Assembly (NCBI RefSeq): GCF_023221595.1
Contig: NZ_CP096563.1
Span: 1,470,501 to 1,534,500 of the forward strand
Reading direction: 5' to 3'
DNA from: Rhodococcus qingshengii JCM 15477
Lineage (GTDB): Bacteria > Actinomycetota > Actinomycetes > Mycobacteriales > Mycobacteriaceae
Length of the DNA: 64,000 bases
Part shown: piece by piece, positions 22,938 through 30,942 of the stretch
Layout of the letters: the number at the start of each line of letters is the position of its first letter
How positions within the stretch are numbered: position 1 is the stretch's first letter
Translations under genes and position numbers: made by a program
Notes under the pieces: generated by a model
The model's input: the letters and a program-made list of their open reading frames with translations, nothing else
Database searches by the model: none
What the model was told of the DNA's origin: nothing

Positions 22938-24512
22938 ATGACAGACGAGTTCGCTGACCTGCACCGACCGGTATACGGTCCGGACCTGCTCATCACCGCT
23001 CTGGAACGCAATCACGACAAGCCCGCGCTGTACCTCGGCGACGTGATCCTCACCGGCGGTCAGATGCGCGATCAGATCAGCTGCTTCGCCCAGGCGCTCG
23101 CGTCTTTGGGAATCACTCAGGGCACCAGCACCGCGATGCTGTCGAAGAATCGCCCCGAGGTTCTGATCAGTATGGGCGCGACCATGATCACCGGCTGCCG
23201 GGCGAGCGCCTTGAACCCGATGGGATCGCTCGACGACCACAAGTACATCGTCGACGACGCCGAGATCGAGACGCTGATCTTCGATCCCAATGCCTTCGAA
23301 GAGCGTGCCGCCGAGTTGAAGGCGTCGTCACCCTCGTTGACCAACGTGCTCTCGATGGGGCCGTCCGAGGTGGGAATCGACATCCTCGCGCTGGCTGCCA
23401 CGTTCGAGCCCGCGCCGCTGAAGGCAGCGCACGTCGACGCCGAAGACGCCAGCAGCATGGTTTACACCGGTGGAACGACCGGCAAGCCCAAAGGTGTTGT
23501 CGGATCCTTCCGTTCGGGTGCTGCGCTCAATCAGATCCAGATGTCGGAGTGGCAGTGGCCCGAGGACAACCGCTTCCTCATCTGCACGCCACTCTCACAC
23601 GCAGGTGCAGCGTTCTTCATCCCGACCTTGCTGCGCGGCGGTGCGTTGATCGTCCTGCCTGCCTTCGAGCCAGGTGCTGTGCTCGAAGCGATCGAGAAGC
23701 ACAAGATCACGGCAACCATGTTGGTGCCCACCATGATCTACATGCTCATGGACCACCCCGATCTGCCCAAGCGGGACGTCTCGAGTTTGCAGACGCTGTT
23801 TTACGGAGCGTCCGCGATGTCTCCCGCCAGACTGCAGGAGGGCATCAAGAAGTTCGGTCAGATCTTCTTCCAGTTCTACGGTCAGACCGAGTGCGGCATG
23901 ACTATCTCGGTGCTGCGCAAGGAAGAACACCTCGCCGACGATCCGGCCCGCCTCGCCACGTGTGGGCGTCCGGTGCCGTGGCTCGACGTCCGGTTGCTCG
24001 ACGACGACCTCAACGAGGTGCCGCAGGGAGAACTCGGTGAGATCTGCGTCCGTGGCCCGCTGATCATGAAGGGCTACTGGAAGAAGCCGGCCGAAACCGC
24101 CGAGGCGTTCCGGGGTGGTTGGCTGCACACCGGCGACATCGCGCGCAAGGACAAGGACGGGTTCATGTCCATCGTCGATCGCAAGAAGGACATGATCGTG
24201 ACCGGTGGTTTCAACGTGTTCCCCCGCGAAATCGAAGACGTGATCTCGGCGCATCCGTCCGTCGCGTCGGTGGCGGTAGTCGGTGTGCCGGACGACAAGT
24301 GGGGCGAAGCCGTCAAGGCCTGTGTCGTACTTCGTGCCGGACTGACCGTCGACACCGAGGAACTGGTCGACAAGGTGAAGGCAGCCAAGGGTTCGGTTCA
24401 CGCTCCCAAGAGCATCGACTTCGTGGAATCACTCCCGCTGACACCGCTGGGCAAGCTGGACAAGAAGGCGCTGCGCGCGCGGTACTGGGAGACCAGCGCC
24501 CGCGCGGTCTAG
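22938..24512 (+). CDS. Acyl-CoA synthetase (AMP-forming, FadD-like)
   Basis: The protein is 524 aa from the ATG at 22938, which has AAGGA 8 bases upstream; an ATG at 22905 with GGGAG is also possible. It carries the adenylate-forming core MVYTGGTTGKPKGVVG near residue 175, the motif FYGQTECGM, and LHTGDIARKDKDGFMSIVDRKKD, plus the C-terminal catalytic Lys segment PLTPLGKLDKKALR. It activates a carboxylic acid with ATP and CoA. In the context of KshA/HsaA/HsaC-like genes it may activate a steroid side chain, ring remnant or terpenoid acid; the substrate is not readable from sequence. It is divergent from the 181-aa gene. Confidence 0.9.
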   Translation: MTDEFADLHRPVYGPDLLITALERNHDKPALYLGDVILTGGQMRDQISCFAQALASLGITQGTSTAMLSKNRPEVLISMGATMITGCRASALNPMGSLDDHKYIVDDAEIETLIFDPNAFEERAAELKASSPSLTNVLSMGPSEVGIDILALAATFEPAPLKAAHVDAEDASSMVYTGGTTGKPKGVVGSFRSGAALNQIQMSEWQWPEDNRFLICTPLSHAGAAFFIPTLLRGGALIVLPAFEPGAVLEAIEKHKITATMLVPTMIYMLMDHPDLPKRDVSSLQTLFYGASAMSPARLQEGIKKFGQIFFQFYGQTECGMTISVLRKEEHLADDPARLATCGRPVPWLDVRLLDDDLNEVPQGELGEICVRGPLIMKGYWKKPAETAEAFRGGWLHTGDIARKDKDGFMSIVDRKKDMIVTGGFNVFPREIEDVISAHPSVASVAVVGVPDDKWGEAVKACVVLRAGLTVDTEELVDKVKAAKGSVHAPKSIDFVESLPLTPLGKLDKKALRARYWETSARAV

Positions 24513-24536
24513 GAACCAGCGTCGTATAGCGAAGGG

Positions 24537-25220
24537 TCAGCGTTTCCAGACGTAACGACGTTCCGGGCGGCCCACCACTCCGTATTTCAGCGAAGTGGTG
24601 GACCGCCCGGTTTCGTAGAGGTATTCGAGGTAGCGCCTCGCGCTCGCGCGTGAGATGCCGACCCTCTCGGAAATGTCTGTGGCCGAGGCGGGTTCGGTTT
24701 CGTCTCGTAGTGCTGCCTCGACCAGCTGAAGGGTCTCAGGACTGAGTCCTTTCGGTAGACCCTTGAGGGACGACGCCGTTGTCGCGCCACCTGCCACGCC
24801 GAAAGCCTCGTCCACCGCCTCCTGTTCTGCTTCGCCGGAGCTGTCGAGATTCGCATATGTCGATCGGTAACGCTCGAGACGCTCACGGAGAACCTCGAAC
24901 GTGAAGGGCTTCATCAGGTAATGCACGACGCCGCTGCGCAGCGCTTTCTTGACCGAGCCGGCCTCGCGCTCACTAGTGATGACAAGAACATCCAGCTCCG
25001 GTGCCAGCGCGCGAAACGGGGCGATCAGATCGAGTCCGGTGGTGCCGGGCAGGTGGACGTCGAGAAGCACCAGGTCGGGTTGCAACTCACCGACTGCGGC
25101 CAGCGCGGTCTCGGCCGAATGGGCAACGCCGCACACTTCGAAACCGTCTATCCGTGAGACGAATCCGCTGTGCACCTTCGCCACCATGAAGTCGTCGTCG
25201 ACCACCAGTACCCGGATCAT
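24537..25220 (-). CDS. CitB/DpiA-type response regulator
   Basis: The protein is 227 aa from the ATG at 25220; its start overlaps the stop of the kinase gene (ATGA). The receiver domain has VVDDD, phosphoacceptor Asp54 in LVLLDVHLPG, a switch Thr/Ser in VITSERE and Lys in YLMKPF. The C-terminal HTH (TATDISERVGISRASARRYLEYLYETG region, about 180-205) is typical of the CitB family. It pairs with the CitA-like kinase at 25217-26869 and probably activates the divergent TctC and CitMHS genes in response to citrate or another carboxylate. A GC-rich hairpin lies within its 3' coding end. Confidence 0.92.
   Translation of the reverse strand: MIRVLVVDDDFMVAKVHSGFVSRIDGFEVCGVAHSAETALAAVGELQPDLVLLDVHLPGTTGLDLIAPFRALAPELDVLVITSEREAGSVKKALRSGVVHYLMKPFTFEVLRERLERYRSTYANLDSSGEAEQEAVDEAFGVAGGATTASSLKGLPKGLSPETLQLVEAALRDETEPASATDISERVGISRASARRYLEYLYETGRSTTSLKYGVVGRPERRYVWKR
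24564..24609 (+). terminator. Hairpin inside the 3' end of the CitB-like gene, possible terminator for the acyl-CoA ligase gene
   Basis: A 16-bp stem (24564-24579 with 24594-24609, one wobble) with a 14-base loop lies 52 bp after the fadD-like stop codon, followed by GTTTCG. The T run is short, so it may instead be a coincidence of the Gly/Arg-rich coding sequence. Confidence 0.35.
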
Positions 25221-26869
25221 GCGCCCTCTCCGTCGTGTAGGACTGCGCTGAAGACAGTCCACTCGATGTCCTCTGCCGAACGAGTGCTCACGGTGACGTC
25301 GCCGCCCCGCCGACGACACGTCAGGCGCACCAGCGCCAAACCGAAACCGTGTCCGTCACTCGATTGTCCCTTGGTGCTCCAACCCTGGCCGAACACCCTG
25401 TCGCGATTCTCCGGCGCGATACCGGGGCCGGCGTCCTCGACCCGCACTTCGACCGCGGTGCCACGGCCCCGAATCGACAACCGAACCTTGCGGCGCGCGG
25501 CTTCCGGCATCTCACCGACGGCGTCGACGGCATTGTCGACGAGGTTTCCGACCACTGTCACGAGATCTCGTCCGAGTCTGCGGTCCACCGGTTCCAGATG
25601 CGTGTCCGCCGCCAGCTCGACCGTGACCAACCCCTGTGCAGCAGCACCTATCTTGGCGATCACGAGTGCGGCGGTGCCGACGTCGGCGATCTTCTCGGTC
25701 ACGGTCGCGCTGACCTGCGCGCGCTCCATGGTCAGACCCTCGACGTAGCCGACCACCTCGTCGTATTCGCCGAGCTGGATGAGGCCGGAGATGGTGTGCA
25801 GTTGATTGTCGAACTCGTGGATGTGGGCGCGTAGTGCGTCGGTGCTGGTTTTGGTCACGTCGAGTTCTTCTTCCACGGAGCGCAATTCGGTGCGGTCGCG
25901 GAAAGTGGTGACCGACCCGATGGTGCGGCCTTTCGATTCGATCAAGACGGTGTTGAGGACGAGCAGGCGATCGCCGACAAGAACCAACTGATCGGATTCG
26001 GTTGTGCCGGAGGTCAGTACACTCTGGAGGCGGTCGTCGAGACCGAGGTCCCGCACCGATCTACCGGCGCTGCCGCGTGGGATGTCGAGGAGTTGGTGGG
26101 CACTGTCGCTCATCAGCACCACCTTTCCCTGCGCGTCGAATGCGATGACGCCTTCCTTGAGACCGCGCAGCATTGCTTCACGTTGGCGAACCAGGTCCAG
26201 GATCTCGCCGGCTTCCATGCCGAGGGTTTGCCGTTTTACCCTGCGGGCCAACAGGATCGACCCGACGCCGCCGAGAAGGGATGCCACCGCGAGGTATACC
26301 AGGAGATTCGGTGCAGACTGCAGCAGCCGTGTCCAGATCGAGGGGTACTCGATGCCGACCATCGCGGTTCCGGTAATCGCTCCTTCGCTGCCGAGAATCG
26401 GAACGTGCGCCTCCACGGCCTTGCCGGAGGGCGTGTCGACCAAACCCGTCCACGACCGATCCTCCGTCTGACGTGCGTCGATGCCGACATCACCGGGACG
26501 CGTCGAAATGACGACACTGCCGTCGGCGTCGGCAAGCGAGACGTAGGTGACGCCCGAGATGGCGCGTACCGAGTCGACCGAACCTTGTAGTCCGGAGCGG
26601 AGACGGGTCTGCGCCTGGGGGAGTAGCTCGCGTACTGCCGGATTGGCTGCGAGCGATTCCGCTGCCGAGAGTGCGCGACGTCCCTCCTCGCGTTGGAAAC
26701 TCGCGGACGACTGCGCGAGGGAGAGGGCGGTGACGCACACGAGAACTGCAACGACGATCAGAAGTTGCAGTTCGAGAAGTTGTGTCGCCAGAGTGTGCCG
26801 GCGGCGAAACAGCCGGGCAAACAGAGACGACTTGCTCTCTCGCTCCGCCTGCTCGTTTCCTGAGGACAC
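25217..26869 (-). CDS. CitA/DcuS-type sensor histidine kinase
   Basis: The protein is about 550 aa from the GTG at 26869; the frame runs to 26932, so the start is uncertain. Order of parts: cytoplasmic basic N-terminus, TM1 (about 33-52), extracytoplasmic PAS-like sensor (53-185), TM2 (188-208), cytoplasmic PAS (about 225-325), phosphoacceptor His351 in HEFDNQLHTISGLIQLGEYDE, N-box GNLVDNAVDAV, G1 DAGPGIAP and G2 GHGFGLALV. The HEF-N-LH form of the H-box is specific to the CitA/DcuS family, which senses citrate or C4-dicarboxylates. It forms an operon with the response regulator through a 4-bp overlap and is divergent from the TctC lipoprotein gene. Confidence 0.92.
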   Translation of the reverse strand: MSSGNEQAERESKSSLFARLFRRRHTLATQLLELQLLIVVAVLVCVTALSLAQSSASFQREEGRRALSAAESLAANPAVRELLPQAQTRLRSGLQGSVDSVRAISGVTYVSLADADGSVVISTRPGDVGIDARQTEDRSWTGLVDTPSGKAVEAHVPILGSEGAITGTAMVGIEYPSIWTRLLQSAPNLLVYLAVASLLGGVGSILLARRVKRQTLGMEAGEILDLVRQREAMLRGLKEGVIAFDAQGKVVLMSDSAHQLLDIPRGSAGRSVRDLGLDDRLQSVLTSGTTESDQLVLVGDRLLVLNTVLIESKGRTIGSVTTFRDRTELRSVEEELDVTKTSTDALRAHIHEFDNQLHTISGLIQLGEYDEVVGYVEGLTMERAQVSATVTEKIADVGTAALVIAKIGAAAQGLVTVELAADTHLEPVDRRLGRDLVTVVGNLVDNAVDAVGEMPEAARRKVRLSIRGRGTAVEVRVEDAGPGIAPENRDRVFGQGWSTKGQSSDGHGFGLALVRLTCRRRGGDVTVSTRSAEDIEWTVFSAVLHDGEGA

Positions 26870-26931
26870 CAGCCAGACCCTAGCCTTCAGTTCGATGCCG
26901 GGAAAGCGGCCGTTCGTGAGCACAATGAGCA

Positions 26932-26968
26932 CAAATCAATTTGCTTTCCCAATGGTGACCCCAGTCAC
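26932..26968. promoter_or_regulatory. Two inverted repeats in the divergent citA-tctC promoter region
   Basis: CAAAT-CA-ATTTG (26932-26943) and GTGAC-CCCA-GTCAC (26955-26968) are perfect small inverted repeats between the divergent kinase and lipoprotein genes. Either could bind the CitB-like regulator or a global carbon regulator. Confidence 0.4.
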
Positions 26969-27026
26969 AAAGTGCGTAAGTATGAAACCTGTTCACACAT
27001 CGGTACCGGCAGACAAGGACGAAGCC

Positions 27027-28034
27027 ATGAGCACATCGAAGCGGCTGAGCAGGCATATCGCCCTGCTCGGTGCCTGCGCGATGACTCTCGTGCTCTCGAC
27101 CGGATGCACTCCGGTCGAGTCCTTCTTCGCCGGTGGCCGAGCGGGTGAGAGTTCCGAAGAACTGCGCGTACTGGTGCCCTCGGTGGCCGGTGGTGGTTAC
27201 GACCTGACCGCCCGGACCATGGTGCAAGCACTGGCCGACGAAGGGACCGTCGACGCCGACGTCGTTGTGCTGCCCGGATCGGGCGGCATCGTCGGACTCA
27301 ACCGGTTGGCTCTCGAAAGCGGGAATCCCGACCTACTCATGGTCATGGGGCTCGGAGTTCTCGGTTCGCTCGAGATACTGCCGTCCGAGCACACACTTGC
27401 CGACGTGACACCGATTGCGAGACTCGTCGAAGAACCGGAAGCGCTACTGGTTCCAGCAGATTCACCGTACAAAACTCTCGCCGATCTGACGCAGGCCTGG
27501 GTGGCGGATCCGTCGTCGATCTCGATCGGCGGTGGTTCGAGTGAAGGTGGACCGGACGGGTTGTTCCGCCTTCTGTTCGCACGGGCGGTCGGCGTCGATC
27601 CGTCGCGCTCCCCGTACCGCATCTACGACGGCGGCGGCGAACTGCTTCCCGCACTGCTCACGAGGCAGGTCGACGTAGCCGCCACCGGTATCGGTGAGTA
27701 CCTCGATCAGATTGCGGCAGGCACGGTTCGGGTCCTTGCGGTCAGCTCGCCGGCCCGTACCCCGGCGGTGGATGCGCCCACGATGGCGGAGTCTGGCGTC
27801 GACGTCACGTTCACCAATTGGCGCGGCCTCATGGCGCCGCCGGGCCTGACGGACGATCAGCGTCAGCACTTGCAGAATTTGGTGCGGGATCTGGCGGCAA
27901 GCCCGCGCTGGAACGAGCTGTCTCGCCGAAACGGTTGGAACAGTGCAGTTCTCACCGAACCCGAGTTCTCCGCATTCCTCACCGATCAATCCCGGTTCGT
28001 CGACGCAACACTCGATCCGCCCGGCATCAACTGA
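27027..28034 (+). CDS. TctC-family tricarboxylate-binding lipoprotein
   Basis: The protein is 335 aa from the ATG at 27027 (AAGGA upstream). A lipoprotein signal ends in LSTGC (Cys27), so the protein is anchored outside the membrane. The mature part follows TctC/Bug binding proteins: LRVLVPSVAGGGYDLTARTMVQAL, VVVLPGSGGIVGLNRLA, ADVTPIARLVEEPEALLVPADSPYKTLADL, ISIGGGSSEGGPDG, VDVAATGIGEYLDQIAAGTVRVLAV. No TctA or TctB membrane genes are present; instead a CitMHS carrier follows 93 bp later. The protein may present citrate to the sensor kinase, as reported for BctC with BctDE in Bordetella (from memory), or help the carrier. Confidence 0.88.
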   Translation: MSTSKRLSRHIALLGACAMTLVLSTGCTPVESFFAGGRAGESSEELRVLVPSVAGGGYDLTARTMVQALADEGTVDADVVVLPGSGGIVGLNRLALESGNPDLLMVMGLGVLGSLEILPSEHTLADVTPIARLVEEPEALLVPADSPYKTLADLTQAWVADPSSISIGGGSSEGGPDGLFRLLFARAVGVDPSRSPYRIYDGGGELLPALLTRQVDVAATGIGEYLDQIAAGTVRVLAVSSPARTPAVDAPTMAESGVDVTFTNWRGLMAPPGLTDDQRQHLQNLVRDLAASPRWNELSRRNGWNSAVLTEPEFSAFLTDQSRFVDATLDPPGIN

Positions 28035-28127
28035 GCACTACCGAAGTTTCGTTTCACCTCCACGAAGGTCACCGGCTCGATTTGCCGTGCCGTTTTTCTC
28101 GGCAATTCAGCACTAAAGGAGTTCATC

Positions 28128-29513
28128 ATGCTCGTCACACTCGGCTTCCTCATGGTTGCGGTGTTCATGTTCCTGATTCTCACCAAACGCGCGACCCCGG
28201 TGGTGGGACTGACTCTGGTTCCGGTGGCCTTCGGACTACTTGCCGGGGCGGGCCTCGGAATCGGCGACATGATCACCGACGGCATCAAGTCGCTCGCACC
28301 CACCGCGGCGCTGTTGTTCTTCGCGATCATCTTCTTCGGAATCATGATCGACGTCGGCCTCTTCGATCCGCTGGTCAAGCTCATCTTGCGGATGGTGCGA
28401 GACGATCCGATGAGGCTCGTGGTCGGAACCGCAGTGCTCGCGATGGTGGTCTCGCTGGACGGAGACGGTTCGACGACCTTCATCATCGTGACCTCGGCGC
28501 TGCTTCCGCTCTACCTCAAACTCGGTGTCAGTCCCGTCGTTCTGACGGTGATCGCCGGCCTGTCCAACGCGACCATGAACATCATTCCGTGGGGCGGCCC
28601 GACCGTCCGGGCCGCGAGCGCGCTGGGACTCTCACCCTCCGACGTGTTCGTGCCGATGGTGCCGTCGTTGATCGTCGGCCTGATCATGGTGCTCGGATTC
28701 GCGATTCACCTCGGGATCATGGAGCGCCGCAGGATCGGGACTTTGGTCCTGACTTCTGAGCGCATCCTTGAAAAGGTCGGAAACGGTGGAAGTTCCAGCA
28801 CCGGTAGCGCCGGCACCGGCGGCTCGAACGACTCCGAGGACGACGGCGGCGACACCGGACGATTCATCGACGGCCTCGACCCCAAGCGGGACACCTTGCG
28901 GCCGAAATTGCTCTGGTTCAACGCTGCGCTGACGACGATCCTTCTCGTCGTACTCGTGATGGACATCCTGCCCATCCCGGTGCTGTTCATGATCGCGTCG
29001 TCGATCGCCCTCGCGGTGAACTTCCCGGCGGTCAAGGATCAGGGTGAAGCAATCGCACGCCATTCGTCGAGCATCGTCTCGGTGGTCGCGATGGTGCTGG
29101 CAGCAGCGGTGCTGACCGGCGTTTTCCAGGGAACCGGCATGGTCGAGGCGATGGCAGAGTGGCTGCTTCAGGTCATCCCCGACGCGATGGGCCCGCACCT
29201 CGCCGTCATCACGGGCGTCCTGAGTATCCCGCTCACGTTCTTCATGACCAACGACGCGTTCTACTTCGGTGTGCTGCCGGTGCTGTCCGAGACTGCAGCG
29301 CAGTACGGCATCGAGCCGGTGGAGATGGCGCGCGCCTCGATCACCGGGCAGGCCGTGCACATGCAGAGCCCGCTGGTCCCGGCGATCCTGCTACTGGTCA
29401 CACTCGCCGGTGTTTCTCTGGCGGATCACCACAAGAAGGTTCTGTGGCGAGCGGGCCTGATCTCGATCACGATGCTCGTGGTCGGCGTCGGATTGGGGCA
29501 GATCCCCTTCTGA
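28128..29513 (+). CDS. CitMHS-family citrate-metal transporter
   Basis: The 461-aa polytopic membrane protein has a strong AAAGGAG ribosome site. The family pattern is clear: SLDGDGSTTFIIVTSALLPLY, LSNATMNIIPWGGPTVRAASALG, and a C-terminal repeat FFMTNDAFYFGVLPVLSE ... HMQSPLVPAILLLV, with about 11-12 hydrophobic segments. A Gly/Ser/Asp-rich cytoplasmic linker (about residues 223-250) separates the two halves. CitMHS proteins import citrate complexed with Mg or Ca. It is downstream of tctC on the same strand and divergent from the CitAB-like system, which presumably controls it. Its transcript meets a hairpin with a T-rich tail inside the end of the convergent NOS gene. Confidence 0.92.
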   Translation: MLVTLGFLMVAVFMFLILTKRATPVVGLTLVPVAFGLLAGAGLGIGDMITDGIKSLAPTAALLFFAIIFFGIMIDVGLFDPLVKLILRMVRDDPMRLVVGTAVLAMVVSLDGDGSTTFIIVTSALLPLYLKLGVSPVVLTVIAGLSNATMNIIPWGGPTVRAASALGLSPSDVFVPMVPSLIVGLIMVLGFAIHLGIMERRRIGTLVLTSERILEKVGNGGSSSTGSAGTGGSNDSEDDGGDTGRFIDGLDPKRDTLRPKLLWFNAALTTILLVVLVMDILPIPVLFMIASSIALAVNFPAVKDQGEAIARHSSSIVSVVAMVLAAAVLTGVFQGTGMVEAMAEWLLQVIPDAMGPHLAVITGVLSIPLTFFMTNDAFYFGVLPVLSETAAQYGIEPVEMARASITGQAVHMQSPLVPAILLLVTLAGVSLADHHKKVLWRAGLISITMLVVGVGLGQIPF

Positions 29514-29519
29514 GCGCGA

Positions 29520-30707
29520 TCAGTTGTGGAAGGGGCACCGGCCTTGGTCGGTGCCCTTCTTCTTTTTTGTCACGAAATTGGGCCGGATGTCGAGATCGGG
29601 CTCGTCGTACAGGCGGTGGAACGTCGGCGTGAGCGAGCTGGACATGGGCGGGTTCACCCATGACCAGTCGGTCGGGCACTTGCGCCCGGCCTTGTCCTCA
29701 CGCGCGATGTGATCGATGAATTGCTTTGCGACAGTGTGATGGTCGACCATGATGACGCCGGCCTTGCGGTAGCTGTGGATAACTGCACGGTTCAGTTCGA
29801 CCAGTGCGCGGTCCTTCCAGAGCGTGCGGTCGTGGCTCATGTCGAGCTCCATCATCGCTCCGATGGTGGGCAATATGTTGTAGCGATCGGTGTCGCTGAA
29901 GTTGCGTGCGCCTACCTCGGTGCTGACGTACCAACCGCTGAACGGCGTGCAGGGATAAACGATTCCGCCGATGTCGAGGTTCATGTCCGAGACCGCAGGG
30001 ACGGCATGCCATTTAAGCCCCAGATCAGCGAACCAGCTGTATTCGGGGTGCTCGATCTCGACCTCGAGAACCAGGTCGGTCGGGACGTCGAAGTACTGCA
30101 GGGGTTCGTCGGGAACCGAAATCAGTACGGGGAGAACGTCGAACGGCGTACCGGCGCCCTTCCACCCCATCGCGGTGACCTGAGCAGTCAGATCGACGTG
30201 CCACGGGTCGCCCAGGATGGTGCCGTCAGGCTGCCGGTAGCCGGCGTAGCGGATCAGTTGCGGGCTGAGGATTCGGTACTCCTGACCGTCCTCGCGGGGG
30301 AGTGGCCCGACCGTCACGACCGACTGCAGAGCGCCGCCGTTGGTCGACAGTCGCAGGTGCTCCCAGCATGCTTCGGCGAGAGCGGAAGCCGTGACGGCAT
30401 CGCGCGCGTCGATGAGTTTGAGGGTCCGCCAATGCGCGCGACCGACGCACCTGGCGTGGTTTCGCCACGCGAGTTTGGCGCCGACGAGCAATTCCTCCGC
30501 TGTGTGCGTGTAGGTGCCGGTCCGATGGAGTTCACGCAAGGCCTCACGCCGCCGAGACGTCGGGAGGTGGCCCAGTTCCGGAGAGTCGAAAAATTCGACG
30601 CACTCGAGTTCCCGACGCTGAAGCTCGGTCAGCGTCGGGGTAGTGGAGGCGATCTGGGACGTAAGCCCGCTATCGGTGGGCAATTCGTCCTGTCGAACAA
30701 AATCCAC
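29520..30707 (-). CDS. nos: Nitric oxide synthase oxygenase domain protein (bacterial NOS)
   Basis: The protein is 395 aa from the GTG at 30707, which has CAGGAG 7 bases upstream; the frame extends 46 codons further without a ribosome site. Heme ligand Cys87 lies in AWRNHARCVGR. The arginine-binding Glu is in GWYVSTEVGARNFSD, and the pterin-stacking Trp region is WSWVNPPMSSSLTPTFH. DHHTVAKQF precedes it. Like other bacterial NOS it has no reductase domain, so electrons must come from another protein; the stand-alone FAD/NAD reductase at 32107-32853 is a candidate. The enzyme makes NO and citrulline from L-arginine. The neighbouring flavohemoglobins would consume NO. The last codons include four Lys codons that form a terminator on the other strand. 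Confidence 0.95.
   Translation of the reverse strand: MDFVRQDELPTDSGLTSQIASTTPTLTELQRRELECVEFFDSPELGHLPTSRRREALRELHRTGTYTHTAEELLVGAKLAWRNHARCVGRAHWRTLKLIDARDAVTASALAEACWEHLRLSTNGGALQSVVTVGPLPREDGQEYRILSPQLIRYAGYRQPDGTILGDPWHVDLTAQVTAMGWKGAGTPFDVLPVLISVPDEPLQYFDVPTDLVLEVEIEHPEYSWFADLGLKWHAVPAVSDMNLDIGGIVYPCTPFSGWYVSTEVGARNFSDTDRYNILPTIGAMMELDMSHDRTLWKDRALVELNRAVIHSYRKAGVIMVDHHTVAKQFIDHIAREDKAGRKCPTDWSWVNPPMSSSLTPTFHRLYDEPDLDIRPNFVTKKKKGTDQGRCPFHN
29533..29568 (+). terminator. Terminator of the citrate transporter transcript embedded in the NOS gene
   Basis: GGGCACCG (29533-29540) pairs with CGGTGCCC (29549-29556) and is followed on the plus strand by TTCTTCTTTTTT. It lies 20 bp past the CitMHS stop codon. 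On the other strand the same bases encode the Lys-rich C-terminus of NOS. Confidence 0.75.
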
Positions 30708-30784
30708 GGCACGACTCCTGTTTGGCTGGTTGAGATTTCGCTGAACGTTAGCTCGGCGATCGAGAGTGTCGAAGCTCTTGTTTA

Positions 30785-30882
30785 TCTTGCACGCAAGAAT
30801 AAGAAAGGGACGGTCACACCGCGAAATGGGGTCGCATTGTGACACTTGTCCAGAATGATTTACGAGTCAGACATTTGTGACA
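30785..30882. promoter_or_regulatory. Divergent promoter region of NOS and flavohemoglobin with repeated motifs
   Basis: It holds the inverted repeat TCTTGC-AC-GCAAGA (30785-30798), two direct copies of TTGTGACA (30837-30844 and 30875-30882, 38 bp apart), and an inverted TGTGACC at 30812-30818. TGTGA half-sites are typical of CRP/FNR-family regulators. The regulator here is unknown. Confidence 0.5.
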
Positions 30883-30942
30883 TAAGCTGCAGACGAAATT
30901 CCGCGGCGGGTCTTGCCGCGTCTAGTCGGGACGAGGATGAGC

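Noticed and set aside
22716..23240. Extension of the 181-aa protein to 23240
   Set aside because: It would run antisense through the start of the acyl-CoA ligase gene; the ATG at 22715 is sufficient.
26547..27026. Long N-terminal extension of the TctC lipoprotein
   Set aside because: It is antisense to the sensor kinase gene. The lipoprotein signal begins at the ATG at 27027 with a good ribosome site.
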